NCBI GenBank assembly: GCA_003266145.1
Contig: MVJJ01000035.1
Location: forward strand, 1-13,027
Source of the DNA: Methanosphaera sp. SHI613
Lineage (GTDB): Archaea > Methanobacteriota > Methanobacteria > Methanobacteriales > Methanobacteriaceae
DNA: 13,027 nt
Reading direction: 5' to 3'
A model generated the notes under the pieces. That model searched no databases, had not been told where the DNA came from, and worked only from the letters and a program-made list of their open reading frames with translations. The number at the start of each line of letters is the position of its first letter. The first letter of the stretch is position 1. The position numbers and the translations under genes are program-made. Below, in pieces: positions 6,109 to 12,757 of the stretch.

Positions 6109-7217
6109 GTGGTCAGATGGATAGAAACAAGACGATTATTAAAACAAGTATCATAGGTATAATAGTAAATATAATACTAGTCATATTTAAAGCCACCATT
6201 GGATTACTTGTCAATTCCATTGCAATCACATTGGATGCTGTTAATAATCTTACAGATGCATTATCCTCAATCATAACCATTATAGGTACTAAATTGGCAG
6301 GTCGTGAACCTGACAAGAATCATCCATATGGTTACGGTAGAATTGAATATTTTTCATCGGTAATCATTGCAGCCATTGTTTTATGGGCAGGTATAACGGC
6401 GTTTCAAGAATCGTTTCCGAAGATATTCAATCCGGAAGTAACAAGTTATACGACAGTTTCATTGATTATTGTAGCGGCGGCCGTAATTGTTAAATTTTTG
6501 CTTGGCCGTTATGTGAAAAACATTGGTGAAAATATAAATTCACAGGCACTTGTAGCATCGGGTAGCGATGCATTTTTTGATTCAATTCTTTCCTTGTCAA
6601 CGTTGGTTGCAGCAATCATCAGCATCATATGGCATGTTAGTCTTGAGGGCATTCTTGGTGTAATCATCTCCTTTGTCATTATCAAGGCAAGTATTGATAT
6701 GCTCAAGGAGACCGTTGATAGCATGATAGGCTCAAGGGTAGACAGTGATTTATCCAAAAAGATTAAGGAGAAAATCAAATCATTTGATGGTGTTTATGGT
6801 GCATATGATTTAACGTTACATAATTATGGTCCTGAACAGGTTATGGGATCTGTTCATATTGAAGTGGATGATAACTTAACGGCAAAAGATATTCATACTT
6901 TAACTCTGAAAATTAGCCATTCAATTTATGAATTGTATGGTATTGCTTTGACTGTTGGGATATATGCACATAATAATTCAGATGAATTAACAGCAGACCT
7001 CAAGAGGAATTTGGAAGCGATAGTTTCAAAATATGATGAAATTATAGAAATACATGGACTATATGTATATCATGACAAAAAAATTGTAAGTTTTGATATT
7101 ATAGTTGATTTTGATGCAAATCGTAAACAAATAAAAGATAAAGTAATCAATGAACTTGAATTAAAATACTCCGAATATTCATTTATTATTATAGATGATT
7201 ATGACGTTAGTGATTAA
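6105..7217 (+). CDS. Cation diffusion facilitator (CDF) metal exporter, manganese-type site
   Basis: This is a 370-residue inner-membrane metal/proton antiporter of the CDF family, with six predicted transmembrane helices in the first 210 residues and a cytoplasmic C-terminal domain. Family signatures are SIAITLDAVNNLTDALSS in TM2 and HPYGYGRIEYFSS (73-85) before TM3. Aligned with E. coli YiiP, the metal ligands are Asn47 and Asp51 in TM2 and Asp155 and Asp159 in TM5 (SDAFFDS). The TM5 His typical of zinc exporters is replaced by Asp, which resembles manganese exporters such as streptococcal MntE; metal choice is inference. The C-terminus is longer than usual: beyond the normal domain (about 211-290) there are 80 more residues that look like a second, related alpha/beta copy (DEIIEIHGLYVYHDKKIVSFDIIV). 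ATG 6105 overlaps the peroxidase stop; Met5 at 6117 is an alternative start. Confidence 0.92.
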   Translation: MSGQMDRNKTIIKTSIIGIIVNIILVIFKATIGLLVNSIAITLDAVNNLTDALSSIITIIGTKLAGREPDKNHPYGYGRIEYFSSVIIAAIVLWAGITAFQESFPKIFNPEVTSYTTVSLIIVAAAVIVKFLLGRYVKNIGENINSQALVASGSDAFFDSILSLSTLVAAIISIIWHVSLEGILGVIISFVIIKASIDMLKETVDSMIGSRVDSDLSKKIKEKIKSFDGVYGAYDLTLHNYGPEQVMGSVHIEVDDNLTAKDIHTLTLKISHSIYELYGIALTVGIYAHNNSDELTADLKRNLEAIVSKYDEIIEIHGLYVYHDKKIVSFDIIVDFDANRKQIKDKVINELELKYSEYSFIIIDDYDVSD

Positions 7218-7239
7218 TCTAAATTTAATCACCAACTAC

Positions 7240-7246
7240 TTTTTTT
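7240..7246 (+). terminator. T-run terminator after the CDF gene
   Basis: Seven T begin 23 bases after the CDF stop codon. It separates the first peroxidase operon from the second. Confidence 0.45.
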
Positions 7247-7366
7247 AAATTGATATTATCAAATCACATCCCCAATAAGAAGAATAATAATTTTTCATCT
7301 CATTTCAATAATAACTCTTTAATATTTTAAAAATCAATTTAAATATATAGAAGAAGAGGTTAGAAC

Positions 7367-7699
7367 ATGAACATTTATGATTTTGAAGTAAAAGATGCGG
7401 AAGGAAATACCGTATCATTATCCGAATATAAAGACAAAGTATTATTGATAGTTAATTCAGCAACAGAATGTGGTTTTACCCCACAATACAACCAATTGAC
7501 AGAAATATACAACGAATTCAAAAATGACGGATTCATAATACTTGACTTCCCATGCAACCAATTCGGAAACCAAGCACCGGGAACAGCAACAGAAATCAAG
7601 GAAGCATGCCGCTTAAACTTCCTGGTAGAATACCCAATATTTGATAAGATTGACGTAAACGGAGAAAACGAAGACCCATTATACACATACCTTAAAGAG
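7367..7699 (+). repeat. Direct repeat, copy 2 (peroxidase 5' part)
   Basis: This is the partner of 5569-5901 in the same orientation, 1798 bases downstream. Its codon style (many C-ending Asn, Phe and Asp codons) continues into the rest of copy 2 but not into the rest of copy 1, which suggests copy 2 was the donor. Confidence 0.95.
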
Positions 7700-7912
7700 C
7701 AAAAGACTTTTGAAGGCTTTGATGAAGAACATGAATTAACGCCAATAATCAAGGATGTTGTGAGTAAAATAGATCCTGATTATGAAAACAACAGCGACAT
7801 CAAATGGAACTTCACAAAATTCCTAGTTAATAGAGAAGGTGAAGTTGTGGAAAGATTTGAACCGACAAAAGATTTGGATATTGTTAAAGAAAAAATTAAA
7901 GAGATATTATAA
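7367..7912 (+). CDS. Glutathione-peroxidase-family thiol peroxidase, copy 2
   Basis: This is a 181-residue paralogue of the gene at 5569 with the same catalytic set: Cys35 in SATECGFTPQY, Gln65 in FPCNQFGNQ, resolving-type Cys81, and Trp147 and Asn148 in IKWNFTKF. Residues 1-110 match copy 1 except at positions 2 and 34. Position 34, just before the peroxidatic cysteine, is Glu here and Lys in copy 1, which could change thiol pKa or partner choice. Residues 112-140 (FEGFDEEHELTPIIKDVVSK) differ fully from copy 1. The start is well supported by GAGGT at 7356-7360. The stop overlaps the flavodoxin start as TAATG, placing it first in a three-gene operon with a redox partner candidate. Whether flavodoxin actually donates electrons is not shown. 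Confidence 0.93.
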   Translation: MNIYDFEVKDAEGNTVSLSEYKDKVLLIVNSATECGFTPQYNQLTEIYNEFKNDGFIILDFPCNQFGNQAPGTATEIKEACRLNFLVEYPIFDKIDVNGENEDPLYTYLKEQKTFEGFDEEHELTPIIKDVVSKIDPDYENNSDIKWNFTKFLVNREGEVVERFEPTKDLDIVKEKIKEIL

Positions 7913-8319
7913 TGAAATATGCTATAAGATTCTATTCAAAAACAGGAAACACAAAAAAACTAGCACAGGCCATATCCGAAGTACTTGAAATTCCTGCATT
8001 AGACATATCAGTACCACTCGATGAAGATGTGGATGTGCTGTTCTTAGGTACAAGCATTTATGGTGCCAGTATTGACCCTGCCATAATAAAGTTCTTCGAT
8101 CAAATGGATGTAAATGTTTCAAAAATCATATCCTTTGGAACATCAGGTACAATGCAATCATCATATGAACAAATAGCAAATCTATGCTTGGTACATGATA
8201 TTGAATTACATGAAAGTGAATTCCATTGCCCAGGTGCATTTGTTGGAATGAATAATGATAGACCGAACACCCAAGATATTGAAGATATGAAAAGTTTTGT
8301 AAAAAACATTATTGAATAA
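7912..8319 (+). CDS. Flavodoxin-like protein
   Basis: This is a 135-residue cytoplasmic flavodoxin-fold protein. The FMN phosphate-binding loop is SKTGNTKKLA (9-18). LFLGTSIYGASIDP (43-56) is the second flavin-contact loop with an aromatic residue (Tyr50) that can stack on the isoalloxazine ring. FGTSGT (75-80) is the third loop. It is a little shorter than classical flavodoxins and belongs to the short flavodoxin/menaquinone-dependent protoporphyrinogen-oxidase-like group of anaerobes. Its role would be low-potential one- or two-electron transfer. It overlaps the peroxidase stop by one base (TAATG) and is followed 13 bases later by the amidotransferase-like gene, so the three are almost surely one transcript. 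The neighbour suggests a role in reducing the peroxidase or in an oxidative-stress redox chain; that is inference. Confidence 0.87.
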   Translation: MKYAIRFYSKTGNTKKLAQAISEVLEIPALDISVPLDEDVDVLFLGTSIYGASIDPAIIKFFDQMDVNVSKIISFGTSGTMQSSYEQIANLCLVHDIELHESEFHCPGAFVGMNNDRPNTQDIEDMKSFVKNIIE

Positions 8320-8332
8320 TGGATGGAGAATC

Positions 8333-9172
8333 ATGTGTGAATTATTTGCATTAGATGCCAATAAGGATATCGATATAACGGATTATCTGAGAATCTTTTA
8401 CAGCCACTCAAACAATCATCCTAACGGATGGGGATTGGCCTATCTTGATGATGACAATAAAGTGCTCTATAAAGAAGCCGTCAAGGCAGATGACAGTAAT
8501 TTGTTAAATTGCATTTTATCCGATAGGGTCATCACGAAAAAACTACTTGCACATATTAGACTGGCTACACTTGGAGATATGACCAAATGTAACTGCCACC
8601 CATTTGAAAAAAAAGACAACAATGATAGGACTTGGACACTAATCCATAATGGGACAATATTCAATTTTCCCCCATTGAATGACTATAAGGATATTCAAAG
8701 GGGACAGACAGATTCAGAAAGATTACTATATTATATCATTGACTGTATCAATAAAAAAGAAAACAATGAAAAACTCAATGACCTGCAGTTATGTGAATAC
8801 ATGGATACTCTTATTCACAGATTATCCAAGAACAACAAACTGAATTTAATTTTAGCTAATGACGAAATAATGTTCATTCACAGCAACTGTAAAGAATCAT
8901 TATATTATCTGGATAAGAAAGATTATATTCTCATATCCACTTTAGCACTATGTGATGATGATTGGATGGAAGTAGACCTAAATACACTTTATGCTATTGG
9001 AAATGCCGAGATAATATTTAGTGGCCGAAAACATGAAAATGAATATGTAATAAGTGAAGATAATGTAAATTTTATATTAGATAATCTTAGTGATGAAGCA
9101 CTAGAAGAACTATTGGCATCCTATGGAAGTATAGAGAATATAAAAAATCAGATACATAACAGCCATAAATGA
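8333..9172 (+). CDS. Class II glutamine amidotransferase-like protein (YafJ/EgtC type)
   Basis: This is an N-terminal-nucleophile glutaminase-fold protein of 279 residues. The start must be ATG 8333, not the upstream in-frame TTG at 8312, because removal of Met1 exposes the catalytic Cys2 of MCELFALD; GGAG at 8325-8328 supports this. Other class II motifs are NHPNGWGLAY (28-37), AHIRLAT (73-79), NCHPF (87-91), HNGTIF (105-110) and TDSER (126-130), giving the glutamine and oxyanion site. No synthase or ammonia-using domain follows, so it is a stand-alone member like E. coli YafJ; it would hydrolyse glutamine or act on another amide. The C-terminal 80 residues are charged and mainly helical. 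It lies 13 bases after flavodoxin, in the peroxidase operon. The fold is secure; substrate and acceptor are unknown. Confidence 0.88.
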   Translation: MCELFALDANKDIDITDYLRIFYSHSNNHPNGWGLAYLDDDNKVLYKEAVKADDSNLLNCILSDRVITKKLLAHIRLATLGDMTKCNCHPFEKKDNNDRTWTLIHNGTIFNFPPLNDYKDIQRGQTDSERLLYYIIDCINKKENNEKLNDLQLCEYMDTLIHRLSKNNKLNLILANDEIMFIHSNCKESLYYLDKKDYILISTLALCDDDWMEVDLNTLYAIGNAEIIFSGRKHENEYVISEDNVNFILDNLSDEALEELLASYGSIENIKNQIHNSHK

Positions 9173-9225
9173 TAATATTGGATTATCACTGAAGAATCAT
9201 AGATAAAAAATTTAATGGTGATTAT

Positions 9226-9738
9226 ATGAAACCAGAAGAAGTAATTAGAATGGAACAGGAAGATGAAGATGAGGAATTTGTAGGTTTGAATGTCGATAGC
9301 CAATTACTTGAGCTAGTACCAAAATTATTTAAAACAGAACCGGAAGTAGAAGTATTCTATGATGGATTCTTGGAACGAATTCAAATGGATAAAAAATTAA
9401 GAAAACATCAGGAAAACCGTAAACGTATGAATCAGGCATTCTTGGATGAACTGCTGAAATATTATGACATTGATACCATAAATGACGTATTGAATGATAA
9501 ATCCAAAAACAATGAAGTCGAACTGGCAAGTGGGGCCGATGAAAAAGAGGTTGATAGAATTCTTAGAAAAACATTTAAGAATAAAAGAGAATTCCGTATG
9601 TTTATCACATATATCAGTCAGTTCATGATGGAAAACAATGATACTCCTGTAGAAGCTGCAGCCAAGAGCATGCGTAGATTAGGAAAAGATGACAGTGATA
9701 CTCTTGCAATAACAAGTATTATAGATAAAATTTTTTAA
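9226..9738 (+). CDS. Acidic helical protein of unknown function
   Basis: I do not recognise this 170-residue protein. It begins with a strongly acidic stretch (MEQEDEDEEFVG, 9-20), followed by predicted helices with alternating charges: a Lys/Arg-rich one (KKLRKHQENRKRMNQ, 56-70) and another (DRILRKTFKNKREFRMF, 109-125). There are no cysteines, no membrane segment, and no catalytic motif. The composition suggests a soluble, perhaps nucleic-acid- or protein-binding helical protein. The start is supported by GGTGAT at 9217-9222, three bases before the ATG. It lies 53 bases after the amidotransferase-like gene and may be transcribed with it or alone. It converges on trkH with only 25 bases between the stop codons. 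Reality of the gene: high. Function: none proposed. Confidence 0.78.
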   Translation: MKPEEVIRMEQEDEDEEFVGLNVDSQLLELVPKLFKTEPEVEVFYDGFLERIQMDKKLRKHQENRKRMNQAFLDELLKYYDIDTINDVLNDKSKNNEVELASGADEKEVDRILRKTFKNKREFRMFITYISQFMMENNDTPVEAAAKSMRRLGKDDSDTLAITSIIDKIF

Positions 9739-9745
9739 AAAAAAA
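9737..9745 (-). terminator. T-run terminator of trkH
   Basis: Nine T on the - strand begin 18 bases after the trkH stop codon. The + strand carries six T (9731-9736) ending in the stop codon of the opposing gene, so this short convergent gap may stop transcription from both sides. Confidence 0.5.
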
Positions 9746-9763
9746 GAAGTTTAATGAATAATA

Positions 9764-11266
9764 TTATTCATTTTTATTTTCCATTTTACTTTGGAACATG
9801 TAAACCAGATAGACTATTGAAAGTAGTAATGGCCATACTCCAATCCTTCCCGCCCAGAAGTCAATTATTAAAACTATTTTTACAATCAACGGATTTGATG
9901 GGGAAATATATGATGGTGCCACTCCCGTATTTCCGATTGAAGCCGCAACAACTGTAGTGGATATTTCCAAGTTTTTAGAGAACATCAGAACTATCAATGT
10001 ACTTACAATGAATAATAACATATATGCTATGATATATACAAGTATCGTTCTGATTGCATCCTTTGATATTTCCCTTTTTCTTTGATCATGGTAAATTTTT
10101 CTTTTAATAACAGTATTTGTCGGCAGGAACATCTGCTGTGTTTCCCACCATATTGCCTTGAACATTACTAGAATATTGTATATCTTTATTCCACCGGCAG
10201 TTGAACATACTGCTCCACCGGTAAACATCAAAAGTACCAGTACGTAATAACTGAATGGTGTCCAGATGTTTATGTCAGTTGATAAGAATCCTGTAGATGT
10301 TAATATGGACACTACCTGGAATAGTGAATGTCTGAAGATTAACACTACATTCTGACCGTATAACCCATTGATGTATAAACTTATTGCAATAACTATCGTC
10401 GCTAAAACAATGATAGCAAACATGGCCCTTATCTCAACATCCTTATGTAGTTTTCTCCAGTTTCCCTTCATTATCCTATAATGAACTATGAAATTTGTTC
10501 CTCCCATAAGCATTACTATTATCGTGATTGCTTGAATTATAGGATTTGTGAAGTTATTTATATGTTCTGGATGAATTGAATAACCTCCGGTAGCTATACC
10601 CACAAATGAATAGCATATCGAATCAAAGAGATCTAATCCTGCAAGTAAGTATAGGCTTATGGCTAAGGCCGTTAATATGAGATACACCTTGATAAAGATT
10701 GTAGCCGTGTGTTTAATATTAGGCGTCATCTGTTCGGTTTTTCCTTCCGCAAAGTATAATCTCTTGAGACTTACAGATGATGGTACGATAACCAATAGCA
10801 GGAATATTATTCCCAAACCACCAAACCATTGTATTAGACATCGCCATATTGATATTGAATATGGGAATGTGTATACGTCATACATTGAAAAACCAGTAGT
10901 GGTTATACCACTCATTCCTTCAAAGAATGCATCGACAAATGATAAATCTCCTGATATGAAGTAGGGTAATGATGCGAATATTGATGCAAAACCCCATATA
11001 CTCATTACGAATATCAATGAACCCTTCAATGATAAATTGGTAATACTTTTAGTGTTGAATATAAAATATAATAAGACACCTACGGTTATGTTTATAACTG
11101 CAGATATGATAAATGAGTGTAAATATATATCAGGATCATTATAAATGTAAGCACATATTATTGGAATAATCATGAATAATCCCAGTACTATTGATACGTA
11201 ACCTGTATAGTGACCAATAGTTTTTATTTCTGCTGGTTTTATTTTGTTTATATTAAATGTGTTCAT
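9764..11266 (-). CDS. trkH: TrkH-family potassium uptake protein
   Basis: This is the 500-residue membrane channel subunit of a Trk/Ktr potassium transporter. All four selectivity-filter loops of the superfamily are visible: ITTTGFS (121-127), IATGGYS (224-230), TSTGFLST (323-330) and IGNTGVAPS (444-452). Each is the turn of a TM-P-loop-TM unit. Two short helices precede the first unit, as in bacterial TrkH. FTGGAVCSTAGGIK (348-361) and the C-terminal FWAGRIGVWPLL (470-481) are also family signatures. It needs a cytoplasmic NAD-binding TrkA subunit for gating, and no trkA lies in the window. The start at 11266 has a weak but placed AGGAT on the - strand (11280-11276) and a TATA box. Length is typical. 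Confidence in the family is very high. Confidence 0.96.
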   Translation of the reverse strand: MNTFNINKIKPAEIKTIGHYTGYVSIVLGLFMIIPIICAYIYNDPDIYLHSFIISAVINITVGVLLYFIFNTKSITNLSLKGSLIFVMSIWGFASIFASLPYFISGDLSFVDAFFEGMSGITTTGFSMYDVYTFPYSISIWRCLIQWFGGLGIIFLLLVIVPSSVSLKRLYFAEGKTEQMTPNIKHTATIFIKVYLILTALAISLYLLAGLDLFDSICYSFVGIATGGYSIHPEHINNFTNPIIQAITIIVMLMGGTNFIVHYRIMKGNWRKLHKDVEIRAMFAIIVLATIVIAISLYINGLYGQNVVLIFRHSLFQVVSILTSTGFLSTDINIWTPFSYYVLVLLMFTGGAVCSTAGGIKIYNILVMFKAIWWETQQMFLPTNTVIKRKIYHDQRKREISKDAIRTILVYIIAYMLLFIVSTLIVLMFSKNLEISTTVVAASIGNTGVAPSYISPSNPLIVKIVLIIDFWAGRIGVWPLLLSIVYLVYMFQSKMENKNE

Positions 11267-11312
11267 GTAAAAAAAATCCTATTATTATACAATAATAATC
11301 TGTTTAAAATAA

Positions 11313-11320
11313 TATATAAA
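11313..11320 (-). promoter_or_regulatory. TATA box of trkH
   Basis: TTTATATA on the - strand predicts a transcript start near 11291 and a leader of about 25 bases containing the AGGAT site. The rest of the trkH upstream gap (11267-11489) holds no gene that I can support. Confidence 0.55.
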
Positions 11321-11457
11321 ATTTCTATATATTTAGTAGATATAAAAGAAGTATTAAAATCATTTTTAAGAAAAAAACATATCCTCGTCAAATAATTGAT
11401 TAAATAATTATGTCCTTATTTTAATTTATAAAAAGAGTATTTGATTAAAGAAAATAT

Positions 11458-11476
11458 AAAAAAAATATTAAAAAAA
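11458..11476 (-). terminator. T-run terminator of the small membrane protein gene
   Basis: On the - strand, runs of seven and eight T (11476-11470 and 11465-11458) follow the stop codon at 11490 by 13-32 bases. This would separate the gene from trkH. Confidence 0.45.
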
Positions 11477-11489
11477 GTAATGGAAAGGA

Positions 11490-11915
11490 TTATTTATCGG
11501 TTTTTTCTTTATTTATTACAGATAGTATATCCCTAAATGTAGCACCTATACTTCCACCGATACTTCCAAGTATTAATCCGCCAAATAATATTATTGCAAC
11601 GAGTAATAATATGGATAAGCCACTTGCCATATCACCCGTTAATACTGCATTAAACCTTGGAATGTAATATATCAAGAACATTACACCAAAAATTATACTG
11701 AATAATATACTTGCCGCTGTAGCACGTAATGTTTTACGATTTGCAGAGCGTTTTTTTGATGGATTGTATATGAATGCCGCTATTAATGAGGAGAATAATA
11801 CTGCCAGTATTGTTCCAGTTATTGGATAACTTATAAATCTACAAATAAATAAAATTAGACTAGCTGCAAATAATCCTATTGAAATAGATGTTAAATAGTC
11901 AAATTCTAAATTCAT
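11490..11915 (-). CDS. Small four-helix membrane protein, unknown function
   Basis: This is a 141-residue integral membrane protein. Four hydrophobic segments are visible at about residues 10-28, 32-50, 66-84 and 98-124, with a basic loop NPSKKRSANRKT (51-62) that should face the cytoplasm. The last helix is glycine-rich with small-residue packing motifs (FGGLILGSIGGSIG, 111-124), similar in character to small methanogen membrane families such as DUF5518; I cannot confirm membership. The N-terminus MNLEFDY repeats that of the transporter at 1199-1846. There is no strong ribosome binding site (ATAGAT only). AT-rich TATA-like sequence around 11946-11953 could be its own promoter, since the preceding - strand gene ends 45 bases upstream. 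No catalytic residues are apparent. It is likely real, with no function assigned. Confidence 0.72.
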   Translation of the reverse strand: MNLEFDYLTSISIGLFAASLILFICRFISYPITGTILAVLFSSLIAAFIYNPSKKRSANRKTLRATAASILFSIIFGVMFLIYYIPRFNAVLTGDMASGLSILLLVAIILFGGLILGSIGGSIGATFRDILSVINKEKTDK

Positions 11916-11960
11916 ATAAATCTATACATAGATATATTTATCTAAATATAAATATTTTTA

Positions 11961-12413
11961 TCAACGTATTTGAGTAGTATCTTGACTGATTTTAGTATAT
12001 ATCCCATTGTTCATAATCTTCAGTGATTCGTTTTCAGTAGTGATATACATTTCATTTTTGAGCGGATCTTCTATGTAATATATCCTATCAAATATTTTTA
12101 TGATAATTGTATGCCTTGATATCATCTGTTCCAGGACTGAAGTGGATATTTCCATCTGATCGTTTAATATCATCAAATCAACTTCCGGAACAAATGATAA
12201 AAGAGTGTTTTTATTTACGTCAGAATTATTATCTATCATTACTAACTCTTCATCTTTATTGTGAGTTATTAAAAAACGATCTTCGAATACTTGTTCCAGA
12301 TTTATATTATTTTCTTCTATATTATCCATGTAAATATATTCTAGAGATTCTTTGTTGCTTATCTTATTTATTTGTTCAATTATTTCATTTGTTTTATAGG
12401 TATTTCTTTTCAT
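11961..12413 (-). CDS. Soluble protein of unknown function
   Basis: I do not recognise this protein. From ATG 12413 (MKRNTYKTNE) it has 150 residues; the frame stays open to a TTG at 12461 (MLNLHLF), with another ATG at 12428. None has a clear ribosome binding site. The TATA box at 12507-12514 would give a leader of 24, 57 or 72 bases, so the TTG start cannot be excluded. The N-terminal half is rich in Asn, Glu and Ile and probably helical. The C-terminal half alternates hydrophobic strands with turns (TIIIKIFDRIYYIEDP, then EMYITTENESLKIMNNGIY), suggesting a beta domain. Counting from ATG 12413 it has no cysteine, no signal peptide, no membrane segment and no enzyme motif. It could be a lineage-specific Methanobacteriales protein. 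Confidence 0.6.
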   Translation of the reverse strand: MKRNTYKTNEIIEQINKISNKESLEYIYMDNIEENNINLEQVFEDRFLITHNKDEELVMIDNNSDVNKNTLLSFVPEVDLMILNDQMEISTSVLEQMISRHTIIIKIFDRIYYIEDPLKNEMYITTENESLKIMNNGIYTKISQDTTQIR

Positions 12414-12506
12414 AAATTGACAACCCATATAATTTTTTTTAAATAAATGCAAGTTTAACAAATACTCTTTTAATAAACTTACAATTTAATATTTTATAAT
12501 TTCTTC

Positions 12507-12514
12507 TATATAAA
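12507..12514 (-). promoter_or_regulatory. TATA box of the 12 kb unknown gene
   Basis: TTTATATA on the - strand predicts a transcript start near 12485, upstream of all three possible start codons of the gene at 11961-12413. Confidence 0.5.
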
Positions 12515-12731
12515 TGTTTATTTTTAAGATTAATTGATAATTTGAACTTAAAAAGATATTTAAAGCTATTAAAACATAGTTTTCATATATTGATGATTAT
12601 GCAGATATTATTTATAATTAATAAAATGGATAAATTTTACTATGATTTATTGGCAAAAAATAGATTACAATGAAATATTAAACAACAAAGACTAAAAAAA
12701 TAAATGAAACATATGTAAATATTTTAAAATG

Positions 12732-12757
12732 AAAAAAAAAGTTAAAAAGAAAAAAAA
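12732..12757 (-). terminator. T-run terminator of the P-type ATPase gene
   Basis: On the - strand the ATPase stop codon is followed at once by seven T (12757-12751) and then by nine T (12740-12732), the strongest T-rich stretch in the window. Confidence 0.5.

Larger units (their letters stand above)
12462..12757. other. Intergenic region with promoter and a doubtful micro-ORF
   Basis: This 296-base AT-rich gap contains the promoter of the - strand gene to its left and the terminator of the ATPase gene to its right. A 26-codon + strand frame (12593-12673, beginning MIMQILF) has no good ribosome binding site and resembles nothing known; it is not called as a gene. Confidence 0.4.

Noticed and set aside
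7375..7752. 125-codon open frame on the - strand across the second peroxidase gene, mirrored by a 103-codon frame across the first
   Set aside because: It is the antisense shadow of two well-identified peroxidase genes; the similarity of the two antisense frames follows from the converted repeat.
5569..7912. Composite transposon or insertion sequence bounded by the two peroxidase repeats
   Set aside because: The repeats are coding parts of two intact genes, no transposase or terminal inverted repeat is present, and the segment between them is an ordinary CDF gene.
10659..10964. 101-codon + strand frame inside trkH
   Set aside because: It lies entirely antisense to a gene with all four potassium filter motifs, has no ribosome binding site, and resembles no protein.
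11210..11395. 61-codon + strand frame across the trkH start and promoter
   Set aside because: It overlaps the trkH start region antisense, is made of AT-rich codons (Ile, Tyr, Lys, Phe), and has no start signal.
12107..12415. 102-codon + strand frame across the 12 kb unknown gene
   Set aside because: Its composition is a Leu/Tyr/Phe-rich shadow of the opposite strand, with no ribosome binding site. The - strand frame has normal composition and a TATA box.
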